From positions 1-57,319 of the forward strand of contig JAHJQI010000184.1 in assembly GCA_018819265.1 (NCBI GenBank): DNA of 57,319 nt, given 5' to 3'. This stretch comes from Alphaproteobacteria bacterium (GTDB lineage: Bacteria; Pseudomonadota; Alphaproteobacteria; Rhizobiales; Hyphomicrobiaceae). The translations under genes and the position numbers were made by a program. The notes under the pieces were generated by a model. It searched no databases. It saw only the letters and a program-made list of their open reading frames with translations, and was not told the DNA's origin. This document shows positions 35,001 through 43,673 of this stretch, one piece after another (the stretch's first letter is position 1; every line of letters begins with the position of its first letter).

Positions 35001-35561
35001 CATGTCGTCAACGACTACCAGACGCTGCGGCTGTCGCTCAAAGCGCATCCGATGCAGTTCCTGCGCGAAATGCTTGCGGCAGAGAAAGTCGTGTCGTGCG
35101 CCGAATTGCGCGGCATGAAGGACGGACGGAGGGTGAAAATCGCCGGCGTCGTTCTGGTGCGGCAGCGGCCGGGCAGCGCCAAGGGCGTCGTCTTCATGAC
35201 GCTGGAAGATGAGACGGGTGTTGCAAATGCGGTTGTGTGGGCGAAAACGCTGGAGCGCTATCGCAGGATCGTGATGGGTGCGCGGCTGATCTTGATCGAG
35301 GGCCATGTTCAACGACATGAGGATATCATCCATGTCGTCTCGGCGCGCCTGTTTGACCGCAGCGGCATGCTCATGCATCTGTCAGAAGAGGCAAAAGACA
35401 TGCGCGTGCCGATCGCCAATGCCGACGAGGTTTTGCGGCCCGATCCCGGGTCGGCGCGCGGGACGCATGAGGCGGATGCGCGGGGCGCCGGTGCGCATCC
35501 CCGATGGGCCGGGCATCCGCGCAACGAGCGCATCATTCCAAAGTCGCGGGATTTCCATTGA
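32064..35561 (+). CDS. dnaE2: Error-prone DNA polymerase DnaE2
   Basis: A 1165-residue C-family polymerase of the DnaE2 type. The PHP domain starts YAELQVTTNFSFLRGASHGE. Palm residues lie in PDIDVDFEHERREEVIQY, and the fingers region holds IVRPGPIQGDMVHPYLRRR and FGEYGFPESHAASFALLVY. An OB-fold lies near the C-terminus, and the chain ends ERIIPKSRDFH as DnaE2 does. It carries out SOS-induced translesion synthesis with ImuA and ImuB. The ATG at 32064 overlaps the imuB stop (TGATG). Inside the PHP domain about 30 residues (around 32541-32645) are extra and include a palindromic repeat related to the one in imuA. Confidence 0.95.
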   Translation: MGALTRLPALQSGYAELQVTTNFSFLRGASHGEELVAQAKALGLSAIAVTDRNTLSGVVRAHVAAKELGLKFIAGARLDLTDCPSLLCLPRNRAAYGRLSRLLSLGQMRAPKGQCEISLGDVAAHGEGQIFIALPPEGWDWHSEADGDRFEAQLRRLRSALCSVNTSQARVEQAPGRSGDFDIQSIKVENVLGGEVLYLAATHCWRGDDRARIACLNELAQRSRVRLVASGDVLYHARHRRPLQDVVTCIREGVRIGQAGFRLEANGERHLKAPAEMARLFAGFEDALAATLEIAEACTFSLDELVYEYPDEPVPPGRSAQAHLEDLSWEGAAWRYPAGIPDKVRMMLTRELEIIAQLNYAPYFLTVHDIVSFARARGILAQGRGSAANSAVCYCLGITAVNPAEADLLFERFVSPERKEPPDIDVDFEHERREEVIQYIYARYGRERAGLAATVISYRARSAVREVGKVMGLSEDTVAALAGMVWGTRSGDALPESHIREAGLDPRDPLIASVIELTRELVGFPRHLSQHVGGFVLTRGPLTEVVPVGNAAMEERTVIEWDKDDIAALGLLKVDVLGLGMLSCIRRAFDLLSKHHGRSLTLAKVPREDKATYDMLCRADSIGVFQVESRAQMNMLPRLKPRTFYDLVIEVAIVRPGPIQGDMVHPYLRRRNGQEPEHYPAPSPEHGPPDELRQILGKTKGVPLFQEQAMRIAMVAARFSDAQVNELRKAMATFRRRGTIGLLEEAMVSAMVARGYDKSFAERCFNQIKGFGEYGFPESHAASFALLVYVSSWLKCHYPAVFAAALVNSQPMGFYAPAQIVRDAREHGVEVRPADVNHSDWDCTLEAGAQPIPYGGVSTIEERGNVRPGDVGKGGPALRLGLRLIDGLKEEDAQKLVAARGNGFADIEDLRRRSGLRRPALEKLAAADAFRSLSLDRRQGLWQVKAVGPPSLLPLFDWAEAREEGSEAEVDLPEMALSEHVVNDYQTLRLSLKAHPMQFLREMLAAEKVVSCAELRGMKDGRRVKIAGVVLVRQRPGSAKGVVFMTLEDETGVANAVVWAKTLERYRRIVMGARLILIEGHVQRHEDIIHVVSARLFDRSGMLMHLSEEAKDMRVPIANADEVLRPDPGSARGTHEADARGAGAHPRWAGHPRNERIIPKSRDFH
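32544..32578. repeat. Single palindromic unit inside dnaE2, related to the imuA repeats
   Basis: CTTTGTTCCG followed by TCAACAC-N11-GTGTTGA (32554-32578) matches the imuA unit in order and spacing, with paired changes in the arm (C to T on the left, G to A on the right) that keep the stem. It is in frame and encodes part of SVNTSQARVEQ. Confidence 0.75.
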
Positions 35562-37381
35562 CGGACGATGAAAAACAGCAAGCCGGAAAAAAGAGCCCCG
35601 GTCGTGGGGTATGGGGACTTCCAGGTGGATTGATCGCGGCATTCCTTGCCGCATGCATCAGCATCATTTGCTTTGCGCCGGTGACCGCGCAAGAGCCGCG
35701 CGGGCGGGTTGCGCCGGAAGCCGCGAGCGGCGTGCAGCCGAAGACATCGGCGACCGCCGGGCGGTTCATGGTGTCGGCGGCCAATCCTCAAGCGGTCGAT
35801 GCGGGTGTCGAAATTCTTGAGGCCGGCGGCAGCGCCGTCGATGCGGCGATTGCCACGCAGCTGGTGCTCAATCTGGTCGAGCCGCAGTCATCCGGCATCG
35901 GCGGCGGCGCGTTCATCTTACACCTCGACAAGGCGACCGGCCGGATCACCACCTATGACGGGCGCGAGACGGCGCCGGCCGCCGCAATGCCGGACCGCTT
36001 TATGCGCGCGGGCAAGCCGATGAGCTTTTACACCGCCGTCAACTCGGGCCTGAGCGTCGGCGTGCCGGGTACGGTGCGCGTCATGGAACTTGCGCATCAA
36101 AAGCATGGCCGGCTGCCGTGGGCGAAACTGTTCGAACCGGCGATCCGGCTCGCCGAAAACGGCTTCAAGGTTTCGCCGCGCCTCAACGTACTGCTGATCT
36201 GGTTTGGGGCGGAGCGATTCACGCCGAAGGCGCGTGGCTATTTTTTCGATGATTCGGGGTCTCCCCGAGCGGTCGGTCATCTCCTGAAGAATTCCGAGTT
36301 CGCCGAGACGCTGCGCGCGATTGCAGAGCAGGGGGCGGCGGCTTTCTATGAAGACGGGCCTATCGCCCGGGCGATCATCGAAGCGCTGGGCGAGGCGCCG
36401 AACGCCAAGGGCGACATGACGCTCGCCGATCTTGCCACCTACCGGGCAAAGGAGCGGGAGGCGGTCTGCTTCGATTATCGCCAGCGGCGGGTGTGCGGGA
36501 TGGGGCCGCCGTCGTCGGGCGGCATTGCGATTGGGCAGACGTTGAAGATCCTCGAAGGCTACGATTTCTCCGACAACGGCCATGGCGCGATGAGCCCGTG
36601 GTCGCTGCACCTCATCGCGGAGGCCGAGAAGCTCGCCTATGCGGACCGCGACCGGTATCTGGCGGATCCGGATTTCGTCGCACTGCCGGACGGTATGCTG
36701 GCAGAGGAGTATATCCAGGCGCGGCGCAAACTCATTTCGGAGTGGGCGATGGCGTCCCCGGAGGCCGGTGAACCGCAGGCTTTTGCGAAGGGGCGGTTCG
36801 GAATCGATGCGACAGTCGAGCGCTCCGGCACCAGCCACATGTCCATTGTCGACGCCTCGGGCAATGCGGTGTCGATGACGACGACAATTGAAGGCGGGTT
36901 CGGCTCGGGGATCTGGGCGGCGGGATTTCTATTAAACAACGAACTGACCGACTTTTCCTTCCGTCCCGCCGATCGCGACGGCAGGCCGATTGCCAACAGG
37001 GTCGAGGGCGGCAAGCGTCCGCGCAGTTCGATGTCGCCGGTGCTGGTCTTCGATCGAGAAGGAAAACTGCAGTCGGTGCTGGGATCGGTCGGGGGATCGC
37101 GAATTATAACGTATGTGGCAAAGTCGCTGATCGCGCTGATCGACTGGAACATGAGCGCGCAAGAGACGGCGGACCTCGTCAATTTCGGCAGCCGGGGTCG
37201 GAATTTCGAAGTCGAGTTCGGTGCTCAGGCGATCTGGCAGGGTTTGAAGGTGAAGCCTTTCGGTCATACCGTCGTGCCGGACCTGATGACGTCGGGGACG
37301 CACATTATCGTCGTGCGCCCGGACGGCGTACTTGAAGGTGCGGCCGATCCGCGGCGCGAAGGCGTCGCGCGCGGCGGTTGA
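35558..37381 (+). CDS. ggt: Gamma-glutamyltransferase
   Basis: A gamma-glutamyltranspeptidase precursor of about 607 residues. An N-terminal hydrophobic segment (GLIAAFLAACISIICFAPVTA) directs export. ANPQAVDAGVEILEAGGSAVDAAIA and VEPQSSGIGGGAFILHLD belong to the large subunit. Self-cleavage is expected before the threonine in SGTSHMSIVD, giving the small subunit, whose GKRPRSSMSPVLVF is conserved. The enzyme breaks down glutathione and other gamma-glutamyl compounds in the periplasm. The likely start is a TTG at 35558 overlapping the dnaE2 stop (TTGA), with a purine run ahead; an upstream in-frame ATG at 35504 lies within dnaE2. Confidence 0.92.
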   Translation: MTDDEKQQAGKKSPGRGVWGLPGGLIAAFLAACISIICFAPVTAQEPRGRVAPEAASGVQPKTSATAGRFMVSAANPQAVDAGVEILEAGGSAVDAAIATQLVLNLVEPQSSGIGGGAFILHLDKATGRITTYDGRETAPAAAMPDRFMRAGKPMSFYTAVNSGLSVGVPGTVRVMELAHQKHGRLPWAKLFEPAIRLAENGFKVSPRLNVLLIWFGAERFTPKARGYFFDDSGSPRAVGHLLKNSEFAETLRAIAEQGAAAFYEDGPIARAIIEALGEAPNAKGDMTLADLATYRAKEREAVCFDYRQRRVCGMGPPSSGGIAIGQTLKILEGYDFSDNGHGAMSPWSLHLIAEAEKLAYADRDRYLADPDFVALPDGMLAEEYIQARRKLISEWAMASPEAGEPQAFAKGRFGIDATVERSGTSHMSIVDASGNAVSMTTTIEGGFGSGIWAAGFLLNNELTDFSFRPADRDGRPIANRVEGGKRPRSSMSPVLVFDREGKLQSVLGSVGGSRIITYVAKSLIALIDWNMSAQETADLVNFGSRGRNFEVEFGAQAIWQGLKVKPFGHTVVPDLMTSGTHIIVVRPDGVLEGAADPRREGVARGG

Positions 37382-37409
37382 GCTTCGTGAAAGCAGTTGA
37401 GGAGCGACT

Positions 37410-38498
37410 TTGGCAGGTTCGGTGAAGAATTCGGCAAAGGACATGGTCGCGCCAATCACCGTCGCGGGTGCCGGGGTGATCGGGCTGTGGCAGGCGCTCG
37501 TCCTTGCACGCGCCGGCCACCGGGTGCGGCTTGTCGACCGTGCGGACGATCCGCTGGCGGCATCGGCGAGCAGCTATGCCGGCGCCATGCTCGCGCCCTA
37601 TTGCGAGGCCGAAGCCGCGCCCCGCATCGTTCTCGAACACGGCCGGCAAGGGCTCGCCTTGTGGCGGGATGCCTATCCCGAACTCGTCAATAACGGCACG
37701 CTTGTTGTCGCCGCAGCTCGCGACCGGTCGGATCTGGAGCAATACCGGCGCATGACCGAGGGGCATGCCGTGGTCGATGCAGTGGCCATTTCGGCGCTGG
37801 AACCGGATCTCGGTACGCGCTTTCCCGCCGGGCTGTACTTTGCCGACGAAGCGCACATGGCGACCCCGCATGCGCTTTCGTTCCTGCTGCAAAGCGTGCG
37901 CGAAGCCGGCGCCGAGGTCTTTCTAGGGGCGGACCCTGACGTGTTCTCCGACCTGATAGGCGAGGAAACAGGCATTCTCGTCGATTGCCGGGGGATTGGC
38001 GCCCGCGATCAGCTGAGCGGGCTGCGCGCGGTGCGCGGCGAGCGTGTCATCGTGCGCACGAGCGAGGTCGTCCTCAACCGGCCGGTGCGGCTGCTGCATC
38101 CGCGCCACCCGATCTACGTCGTGCCGTGGGGCGACAAGCGCTTCATGGTCGGGGCGACGGTCATCGAAAGCGAGGACGACGGGCCGATCTCGGTGCGCTC
38201 GATGCTGGAATTGCTCGGCACCGTCTATGCGCTGCACCCGGCGTTCGCGGAAGCGGAGATCGTGGCAGCCGGGGCGGGCGTGCGCCCGGCTTTCGATGAC
38301 AATGTGCCGCGCATCCTCGTCAGCCCGGATGCCCGCACGATCCGCGTCAATGGCGCCTACCGGCACGGCTTCTTATTGGCTCCGGTGCTGGCCCGCTGCG
38401 TTGCGAGGCTCATCGAGGGGACTGGCGAACATCATCCACTCGTTGTTGCAGGCGACGAAAGCGCGCGGCCTTTGCGCAGCGCGGGCGAGGTGATATAG
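37410..38498 (+). CDS. thiO: FAD-dependent glycine oxidase-like protein (ThiO)
   Basis: A 362-residue D-amino-acid oxidase-family flavoprotein. A GxGxxG dinucleotide motif lies in ITVAGAGVIGLWQALVLARAG. The substrate domain has YVVPWGDKRFMVGATVIES, and the C-terminal FAD site is GVRPAFDDNVPRI, then VNGAYRHGFLLAPVLA. ThiO makes dehydroglycine for the thiazole part of thiamine. The usual partners (thiS, thiG, thiE) are not in the window, so they lie elsewhere or the enzyme has a general glycine oxidase role. I start at TTG 37410, which has GAGGAG five bases upstream, rather than at the ATG at 37443. It follows ggt by 28 bp. Confidence 0.88.
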   Translation: MAGSVKNSAKDMVAPITVAGAGVIGLWQALVLARAGHRVRLVDRADDPLAASASSYAGAMLAPYCEAEAAPRIVLEHGRQGLALWRDAYPELVNNGTLVVAAARDRSDLEQYRRMTEGHAVVDAVAISALEPDLGTRFPAGLYFADEAHMATPHALSFLLQSVREAGAEVFLGADPDVFSDLIGEETGILVDCRGIGARDQLSGLRAVRGERVIVRTSEVVLNRPVRLLHPRHPIYVVPWGDKRFMVGATVIESEDDGPISVRSMLELLGTVYALHPAFAEAEIVAAGAGVRPAFDDNVPRILVSPDARTIRVNGAYRHGFLLAPVLARCVARLIEGTGEHHPLVVAGDESARPLRSAGEVI

Positions 38499-38590
38499 GC
38501 CTGCACCGGCTTTCGTTCTTGCCTGTTGTTCCGACGCCGACACTTCGTACCCGAAGCGTCTACGCCGGAGAGCCGGTCGAAATCTTATTT

Positions 38591-38654
38591 GTGTTCTGGA
38601 TTCACAGCCGCTAGACGAACTTCTCCCGGGAATCAGGCGTCTAATACAGAACAC
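38591..38654. repeat. Long imperfect palindrome in the guaB leader region
   Basis: Outer arms GTGTTCTG (38591-38598) and CAGAACAC (38647-38654), inner arms TAGACG (38612-38617) and CGTCTA (38638-38643), loop of 20 bases. It lies in the 230-bp gap between thiO and guaB. It may be a terminator or an mRNA leader structure, or a distant member of the paired-hairpin family; a CTAG is present at 38611-38614. Confidence 0.45.
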
Positions 38655-38728
38655 AGTGGCCTTTTCCGGCGGTCGCCGCAGGGTCTCAAGCGCGGCCCGT
38701 ATCTACCTCAAACCTCAGGAGGTTCGTC

Positions 38729-40228
38729 ATGGCACTGAGTCTTATCTCAGGCGAACAGGGAATCGCACTCACATTCGATGACGTGCTGATCGTGCCGGGC
38801 GCTTCCGAAATCCTGCCCGGAGCAGCCCAGGTCGCCTCGAAAGTCACCAAGTCGATTGCCGTCTCCATCCCGATCCTGTCTTCGGCCATGGATACGGTGA
38901 CGGAAGCCCGTCTTGCGATCGCCGTTGCGCAATCGGGAGGCATCGGCGTTCTGCACCGCAATCTGGAGCCCGAGGAGCAGGCGCGGCAGGTGGCGATAGT
39001 GAAGAAGTACGAATCCGGCATCGTGCTTGACCCGGTCACCATCGAGCCCGACGCGACGCTTGCCGATGCCCTGGAACTGATGGAAACTCACCAGATCTCC
39101 GGAATTCCGGTGGTGGAGAAAAAGAACAGCGCCGATCCCAGGGGCCGGCTCGTTGGAATCCTCACCAACCGCGACGTGCGCTTTGCCTCGAATCCGGGCC
39201 AACCGATCCATGAATTGATGACGAAGGACAACCTCGTCACGGTGACGCGTTCGGTTGCGCAGGAGGAAGCGCGAAAGCTGCTTCACCAGAACAGAATCGA
39301 GAAGCTGCTGGTCGTCGATGACGAGTACCACTGCATCGGCCTCATCACGGTGAAGGATATCGAGAAGGCGCAGAAGCATCCGAACGCCTGCAAGGACGAA
39401 GCCGGGCGCCTCCGGGTGGCGGCGGCGACCAGCGTCGGCGATGACGGTTTCCGCCGCGCCGAGCTGCTGGTCGATGCGGGTTGCGATCTCATCGTCGTCG
39501 ATACCGCGCACGGGCATTCGAGCCGCGTTATCGAAATGGTGGCGCGCATCAAGAAGCAGTCGAATGCGGTGCAGGTGATTGCCGGTAATGTGGCGACAGG
39601 GGATGCGACGCGGGCACTGATCGATGCGGGTGCGGACGCGGTCAAGGTCGGTATCGGCCCAGGATCGATCTGCACGACGCGGATCGTTGCCGGCGTCGGC
39701 GTGCCGCAGCTCACCGCCATCTCCGATTGCGCCGATGCCGCCCACAAACACGGCGTGCCGATTATCGCCGACGGTGGCATCAAGTTTTCCGGCGACGTCG
39801 TCAAGGCGCTGGCCGCGGGCGCGGACTGCGTGATGATCGGTTCGCTTCTGGCCGGCACCGACGAAGCGCCGGGCGACACCTATCTTTATCAGGGACGGAC
39901 CTACAAGTCGTACCGCGGCATGGGTTCGGTCGGGGCGATGGCGCGCGGGTCGGCGGACCGGTACTTCCAGGCGGAAGTCCGCGATACGCTGAAGCTGGTG
40001 CCGGAAGGCATCGAGGGGCAGGTTCCCTACAAGGGGCCGGTCGACAACGTGCTGCACCAGCTTGTCGGAGGGTTGCGCGCCGGCATGGGGTATGTGGGAG
40101 CCAAGGATCTGGCCGAACTCAGGGCGCGGGCGCGGTTCGTGCGGATCTCGCCGGCGGCCATGCGCGAAAGCCATGCCCATGGTGTTTCGATCACGCGCGA
40201 GAGCCCCAATTATCCGGGCGGCGGTTAG
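38729..40228 (+). CDS. guaB: IMP dehydrogenase
   Basis: A 499-residue enzyme that oxidises IMP to XMP, the committed step to [14 protein letters not shown] opens the barrel. Two CBS domains lie between about residues 95 and 210 ([13 protein letters not shown] is within the second). The catalytic Cys lies in [15 protein letters not shown], and the flap contains [10 protein letters not shown]. The start has a strong AGGAGG 7 bases upstream. The genes between here and guaA (MAPEG, RsmB-like, hydrolase, TspO) form a plus-strand series found in part in other Hyphomicrobiales. Confidence 0.97.
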   Translation: MALSLISGEQGIALTFDDVLIVPGASEILPGAAQVASKVTKSIAVSIPILSSAMDTVTEARLAIAVAQSGGIGVLHRNLEPEEQARQVAIVKKYESGIVLDPVTIEPDATLADALELMETHQISGIPVVEKKNSADPRGRLVGILTNRDVRFASNPGQPIHELMTKDNLVTVTRSVAQEEARKLLHQNRIEKLLVVDDEYHCIGLITVKDIEKAQKHPNACKDEAGRLRVAAATSVGDDGFRRAELLVDAGCDLIVVDTAHGHSSRVIEMVARIKKQSNAVQVIAGNVATGDATRALIDAGADAVKVGIGPGSICTTRIVAGVGVPQLTAISDCADAAHKHGVPIIADGGIKFSGDVVKALAAGADCVMIGSLLAGTDEAPGDTYLYQGRTYKSYRGMGSVGAMARGSADRYFQAEVRDTLKLVPEGIEGQVPYKGPVDNVLHQLVGGLRAGMGYVGAKDLAELRARARFVRISPAAMRESHAHGVSITRESPNYPGGG

Positions 40229-40265
40229 TTGGGCGCTGCGTTGACCTCATAATCAGGAGGTTCCA

Positions 40266-40640
40266 ATGCGCGTGTCGCAGTTTCTGATCATCGTGCCGGT
40301 GCTGGTGCAGGTGGCACTGGCTCTTCTCGTCGCAGGACTGTGCTGGTGGCGGAGCTCTCGGTCGTCGGGCAGCGGCAGGCTCGATGCGGCCTACCGCGCG
40401 CAATTCGAACTGCCTGTCCTGTTCTACGCGGGGAGCCTGTTTGCCTTTGCGATGCGCATCGTCGACGAGCGCATCCTGTTCTTTGCGACGCTGTTCGCCT
40501 TGGCGCAGGTGACGGGCGCCGTCTTCGGGCTTTTGTTGCGAAACGAAAACGGGCAGGCCGTGGCCGGCCTCGTGTCCGTGTTTGCCGCCGCCGCGCTTTG
40601 GGTCATGATCGCGGCGCACGTCGTCAATTCTGGATTCTAG
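40266..40640 (+). CDS. MAPEG-family membrane protein
   Basis: A 124-residue membrane protein with four hydrophobic segments. The pattern YRAQFELPVLFYAGSLFAFAMRI and the position next to guaB fit the MAPEG (membrane-associated eicosanoid/glutathione metabolism) family as found in alphaproteobacteria. No enzymatic activity is known for this bacterial branch. AGGAGG precedes the ATG. Its TAG stop is contained in the CTAG that begins the paired-hairpin repeat at 40637, so the repeat inserted at, or created, its 3' end. Confidence 0.82.
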   Translation: MRVSQFLIIVPVLVQVALALLVAGLCWWRSSRSSGSGRLDAAYRAQFELPVLFYAGSLFAFAMRIVDERILFFATLFALAQVTGAVFGLLLRNENGQAVAGLVSVFAAAALWVMIAAHVVNSGF

Positions 40641-40804
40641 TGTAGCGCACCTGACGTTTGGTACCCGCTTGCGGCTCGCCTCAAAACCCAAACGTCAGGT
40701 GCAAAAGCTACACTAGGATCATAGAGTTACTAGTGTTCCTTATGGTTCTGACATTTGCTCGGAACTTGGCCGCAATGGGAAGCAAATGTCAGAAACGGAA
40801 CACT
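40637..40804. repeat. Paired-hairpin repeat, subfamily B, copy 1
   Basis: First hairpin 40637-40716: outer arms CTAGTGTAGC and GCTACACTAG, inner arms CACCTGACGTTTG and CAAACGTCAGGTG, with the right-side bulge CAAAA. Spacer of 13 bases. Second hairpin 40730-40804: outer arms CTAGTGTTCC and GGAACACT, left-side bulge TTATG, inner arms GTTCTGACATTTGC and GCAAATGTCAGAA. The end at 40804 has lost its CTAG. It lies between the MAPEG gene and the RsmB-like gene and ends 10 bp before that gene's start. Confidence 0.9.
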
Positions 40805-40814
40805 GGGGAAGCAT

Positions 40815-42113
40815 ATGAGACCGGGCGCAAGGATCGGGGCCGCAATCGAGGTCCTGGAAGACATCGCCGTCAATCATCGGCCGGCATCATCGGCACTTTC
40901 CGACTGGGGGCGGTCGCATCGCTTTGCCGGTTCGGGGGATCGCACGGCGATCGGAACGCTGGTGTTCGACGCGCTGCGGCACAAAAACTCGTTTGCCTGG
41001 AAAATGGGTTCGGATGCGCCGCGGGCGCTTGCACTTGCTGCGGCGGGTGACGCGCTCGGCCTGTCGCCAGAAGCTTTGCAGGCGGCAGCCGATGGTTCGC
41101 AGTATTCGATCGAACCGCTCAGCGAAGAAGAGGTCGCCGGGCTGGAACGCGCCATCCCGGAAGATGCTGCCCTGGCGGTTTCCGGCGACCTGCCGGAGTG
41201 GATGACGCAATCCTTCGAGCGCACGTTTGGTGGGAGGGCCGGCGAAGAAGGCCGCGGGCTCAGTTTGCGGGCGCCGATCGACCTCAGGGTCAATGGACTG
41301 AAGGCAACGCGCGAAAAGGTCCTCAAGGCCTTCGAGAAATTCGGCGCGGTGGCAACGCCGCTATCGCCGCTGGGCGTTCGGATCCCCGCACCGCAGGGGC
41401 CCGCCAAGTCGCCCAACGTGGAGGCCGATGTCGCACACGGCAAAGGCTGGTTCGAAGTGCAGGACGAGGGCAGCCAGCTGGCGGCGCTGATCGCGGGAGC
41501 GAGCCCGCGCGAACAGGTGCTCGACTTTTGCGCCGGGGCAGGCGGCAAGACGCTCGCCATGGCGGCGGGCATGCAGAACACCGGTCAGGTCTATGCCTAC
41601 GACAATTCGCGCAGTCAGCTGCGGCCGATCTTCGAGCGGTTGAAGCGGGCGGGCGTGCGCAACGTGCAGGTGATGGAAGCCGGCGACGAGGCGCAGCTCA
41701 AGGCGCTCGAAGGCAGGTTCGATCTGGTGTTCGCCGATGCGCCCTGCACGGGATCGGGGACATGGCGGCGGCGGCCCGATGCGAAGTGGCGGCTGAAACC
41801 GGAAGCGATCGAGTTGCGGCTCGAAGAACAGCGCGCGGTGCTGGCTTCGGCAGCCCCGATGGTCAAGCCCGGCGGGCGGCTCGTCTACGTCACCTGCTCG
41901 GTGCTGACCGAGGAGAACGGGGATCAGGTGGCCGCGTTCCTCGCCGGGCATCGCGAGTTCAGGTTGTCGCCTGTATCTGAACATTGGGCGGCGCGCATGG
42001 AAGGAGAAATGCCTGTATCCGCAGACGGCTCGAGGGAGACGCTGCTGCTGACGCCTCATTCGCACGGTACGGACGGCTTCTTCATCGCGGTGCTGCAACG
42101 GCAGAGTGAATGA
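40815..42113 (+). CDS. RsmB/Sun-like rRNA (cytosine-C5) methyltransferase
   Basis: A 432-residue NOL1/NOP2/Sun-family methyltransferase. An N-terminal helical RNA-binding part leads to the SAM-binding motif VLDFCAGAGGKTLAMAA. Motif IV is ADAPCTGSGTWRRRPD (assisting Cys) and motif VI is YVTCSVLTEEN (catalytic Cys). It probably methylates 16S rRNA, though other Sun-family targets are possible. The start ATG at 40815 has GGGGAA ahead of it; these bases directly follow the hairpin end at 40804, so the repeat defines the gene's 5' untranslated region. Confidence 0.92.
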   Translation: MRPGARIGAAIEVLEDIAVNHRPASSALSDWGRSHRFAGSGDRTAIGTLVFDALRHKNSFAWKMGSDAPRALALAAAGDALGLSPEALQAAADGSQYSIEPLSEEEVAGLERAIPEDAALAVSGDLPEWMTQSFERTFGGRAGEEGRGLSLRAPIDLRVNGLKATREKVLKAFEKFGAVATPLSPLGVRIPAPQGPAKSPNVEADVAHGKGWFEVQDEGSQLAALIAGASPREQVLDFCAGAGGKTLAMAAGMQNTGQVYAYDNSRSQLRPIFERLKRAGVRNVQVMEAGDEAQLKALEGRFDLVFADAPCTGSGTWRRRPDAKWRLKPEAIELRLEEQRAVLASAAPMVKPGGRLVYVTCSVLTEENGDQVAAFLAGHREFRLSPVSEHWAARMEGEMPVSADGSRETLLLTPHSHGTDGFFIAVLQRQSE

Positions 42114-42116
42114 GCA

Positions 42117-43043
42117 ATGGCCGATACGATCGAGCTCGCCGACGGGCGCCGCTTCGGGCTCGCCACCTATGGAGCGGCCGGCGGGTTCCCGGTGCTGGCG
42201 CTGCATGGCGCACCGGCTTCCCGTCTCATGTTCGATGTCGCGGACGGCCCCGCGCAGGCATTGGGCCTGAGGCTTTATTGTCCGGACCGTCCGGGCTACG
42301 GGCTGACGCCGAAAGACAATGAACCGACGCTCGAAAAGCGCGCCGGCGACCTGGTGGCGATTGCGGATGCATTGTTGCTCGGCCGGTTTGCGGTGCTCGG
42401 TGTGTCAGGCGGGGCGCCCTATGCCGTTGCCCTGGCCGAACGACTCGGCGACCGCATTTGCGGCCTCGGGCTCGTCAGTCCGATGGGGCCGGTTGCGCAG
42501 TTCGAGGCGGCAAAAAGCGCCGGAAAGCCTGGGGAAGTCCTCAAGCGATTGTCGCGGGGGCATCGCATCTTCTTCCTGGACCTGCCGCGGCACCGCACGG
42601 CGCTGGCGTTGCAGGCGGGAATCAGCGCCCGGGTGTTCAAGGCTGCCCCGCACCTGTTTGCTCGATTATTCGCGCATAGCCTCAGTTCGGCGGACTCCAG
42701 AATCCTGCAGAAGCCTCATGTTCAGGAGAGCCTGATAGCGATGACCCTTGAAGCGCTGCGGCAGGGAGCGGACGGCGGGCTCAGCGACCTCGAAATCTTT
42801 TCGCAGCCCTGGCCGGTTGCATTCGAAGCGATCCGCGCGCAAACGATCATCTGGCAGGGTACGGCGGACCGGATCGTGCCGGAGGCGGTTTCGTTGTGGC
42901 TTTCCGGATTAATCCCCAACTGCCGGTTTGTCAGGCTTGAAGATTGCGGGCATTTCTGGGTCTACGATCATGTCGACGAGGTTCTCGGTGCGCTGGGGGA
43001 AATCGCGCAGATTGCGGCCAGGGCAGCGGATGCGGCGGACTGA
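42117..43043 (+). CDS. Alpha/beta-hydrolase
   Basis: A 308-residue alpha/beta-hydrolase. The oxyanion region is LALHGAPASR, the nucleophile elbow is LGVSGGAPYA, the acid lies in WQGTADRIVP and the histidine in EDCGHFWVYD. The substrate is unknown. The gene starts 3 bp after the RsmB-like stop, so it is co-transcribed with it. Confidence 0.9.
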   Translation: MADTIELADGRRFGLATYGAAGGFPVLALHGAPASRLMFDVADGPAQALGLRLYCPDRPGYGLTPKDNEPTLEKRAGDLVAIADALLLGRFAVLGVSGGAPYAVALAERLGDRICGLGLVSPMGPVAQFEAAKSAGKPGEVLKRLSRGHRIFFLDLPRHRTALALQAGISARVFKAAPHLFARLFAHSLSSADSRILQKPHVQESLIAMTLEALRQGADGGLSDLEIFSQPWPVAFEAIRAQTIIWQGTADRIVPEAVSLWLSGLIPNCRFVRLEDCGHFWVYDHVDEVLGALGEIAQIAARAADAAD

Positions 43044-43090
43044 CGATCCGAGTGGATATGCGTCAGCGTAGTTCAGCGGGTGGGACAATA

Positions 43091-43128
43091 CGTTCGGGAA
43101 GGCCATGCACGTTCGGGAAGGTCATGCG
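43091..43128 (+). repeat. 19-bp tandem duplication covering ribosome-binding site and start of tspO
   Basis: CGTTCGGGAAGGCCATGCA is followed at once by CGTTCGGGAAGGTCATGCG. Each unit has a GGGAAGG ribosome-binding site and an ATG (43105 and 43124). Since 19 is not a multiple of three, the first ATG is out of frame; the second starts tspO. Confidence 0.8.
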
Positions 43129-43576
43129 AAGATATATTTCACTCATTTTCTTTCTGCTCGTGACGACACTCGTTGCCTCGTTTGCGGGAGCGTTCAGCCC
43201 GGGTGAGTGGTATCAGGGTCTCGACAAGCCGGCGTGGACGCCACCCAACTGGCTGTTCGGGCCGGTGTGGTCGCTGCTCTACCTGTTCATCGCCATCGCC
43301 GGATGGCTGGTGTGGCGGGCCAAGGGTTTCGGCCTGGCGCTGTTCTTGTGGTTTGCGCAACTCGCGTTCAACGGAGCGTGGTCGTATCTGATGTTTGGCG
43401 AGCACCGAATCGACAGCGCGATGGTCGATCTGGTGTTCATGTGGCTTGCCATCGCCGCCTTCATGGTGACGGCCTGGCGGTTGAGCAGACTCGCGGTGCT
43501 GTTGTTCGTTCCATACCTCATTTGGGTCACTTTCGCTGGAGCGCTCAACTTTGCGTTGCTGCAGTTGAACCCGTGA
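43124..43576 (+). CDS. tspO: TspO/MBR family protein
   Basis: A 150-residue five-helix membrane protein. [20 protein letters not shown] and [20 protein letters not shown] are diagnostic of the family. TspO binds porphyrins and cholesterol-like ligands, and in alphaproteobacteria it modulates tetrapyrrole and oxygen-dependent gene expression. The start at 43124 is the second ATG of a duplicated ribosome-binding-site unit. It follows the hydrolase gene by 80 bp. Confidence 0.93.
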   Translation: MRRYISLIFFLLVTTLVASFAGAFSPGEWYQGLDKPAWTPPNWLFGPVWSLLYLFIAIAGWLVWRAKGFGLALFLWFAQLAFNGAWSYLMFGEHRIDSAMVDLVFMWLAIAAFMVTAWRLSRLAVLLFVPYLIWVTFAGALNFALLQLNP

Positions 43577-43673
43577 TTTTCCGCATGAAGGTTCCGTCAA
43601 CTTGACGGGCAAGGGGGGCGGTGATCTACGAGGCGATCCTAATTCGGCCGCAGGCCAGGAGAATCCGCGCACA

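Noticed and set aside
38747..40180. A 477-residue minus-strand frame opposite guaB
   Set aside because: Shadow of guaB; Asp/His/Arg-rich with no recognisable motif.
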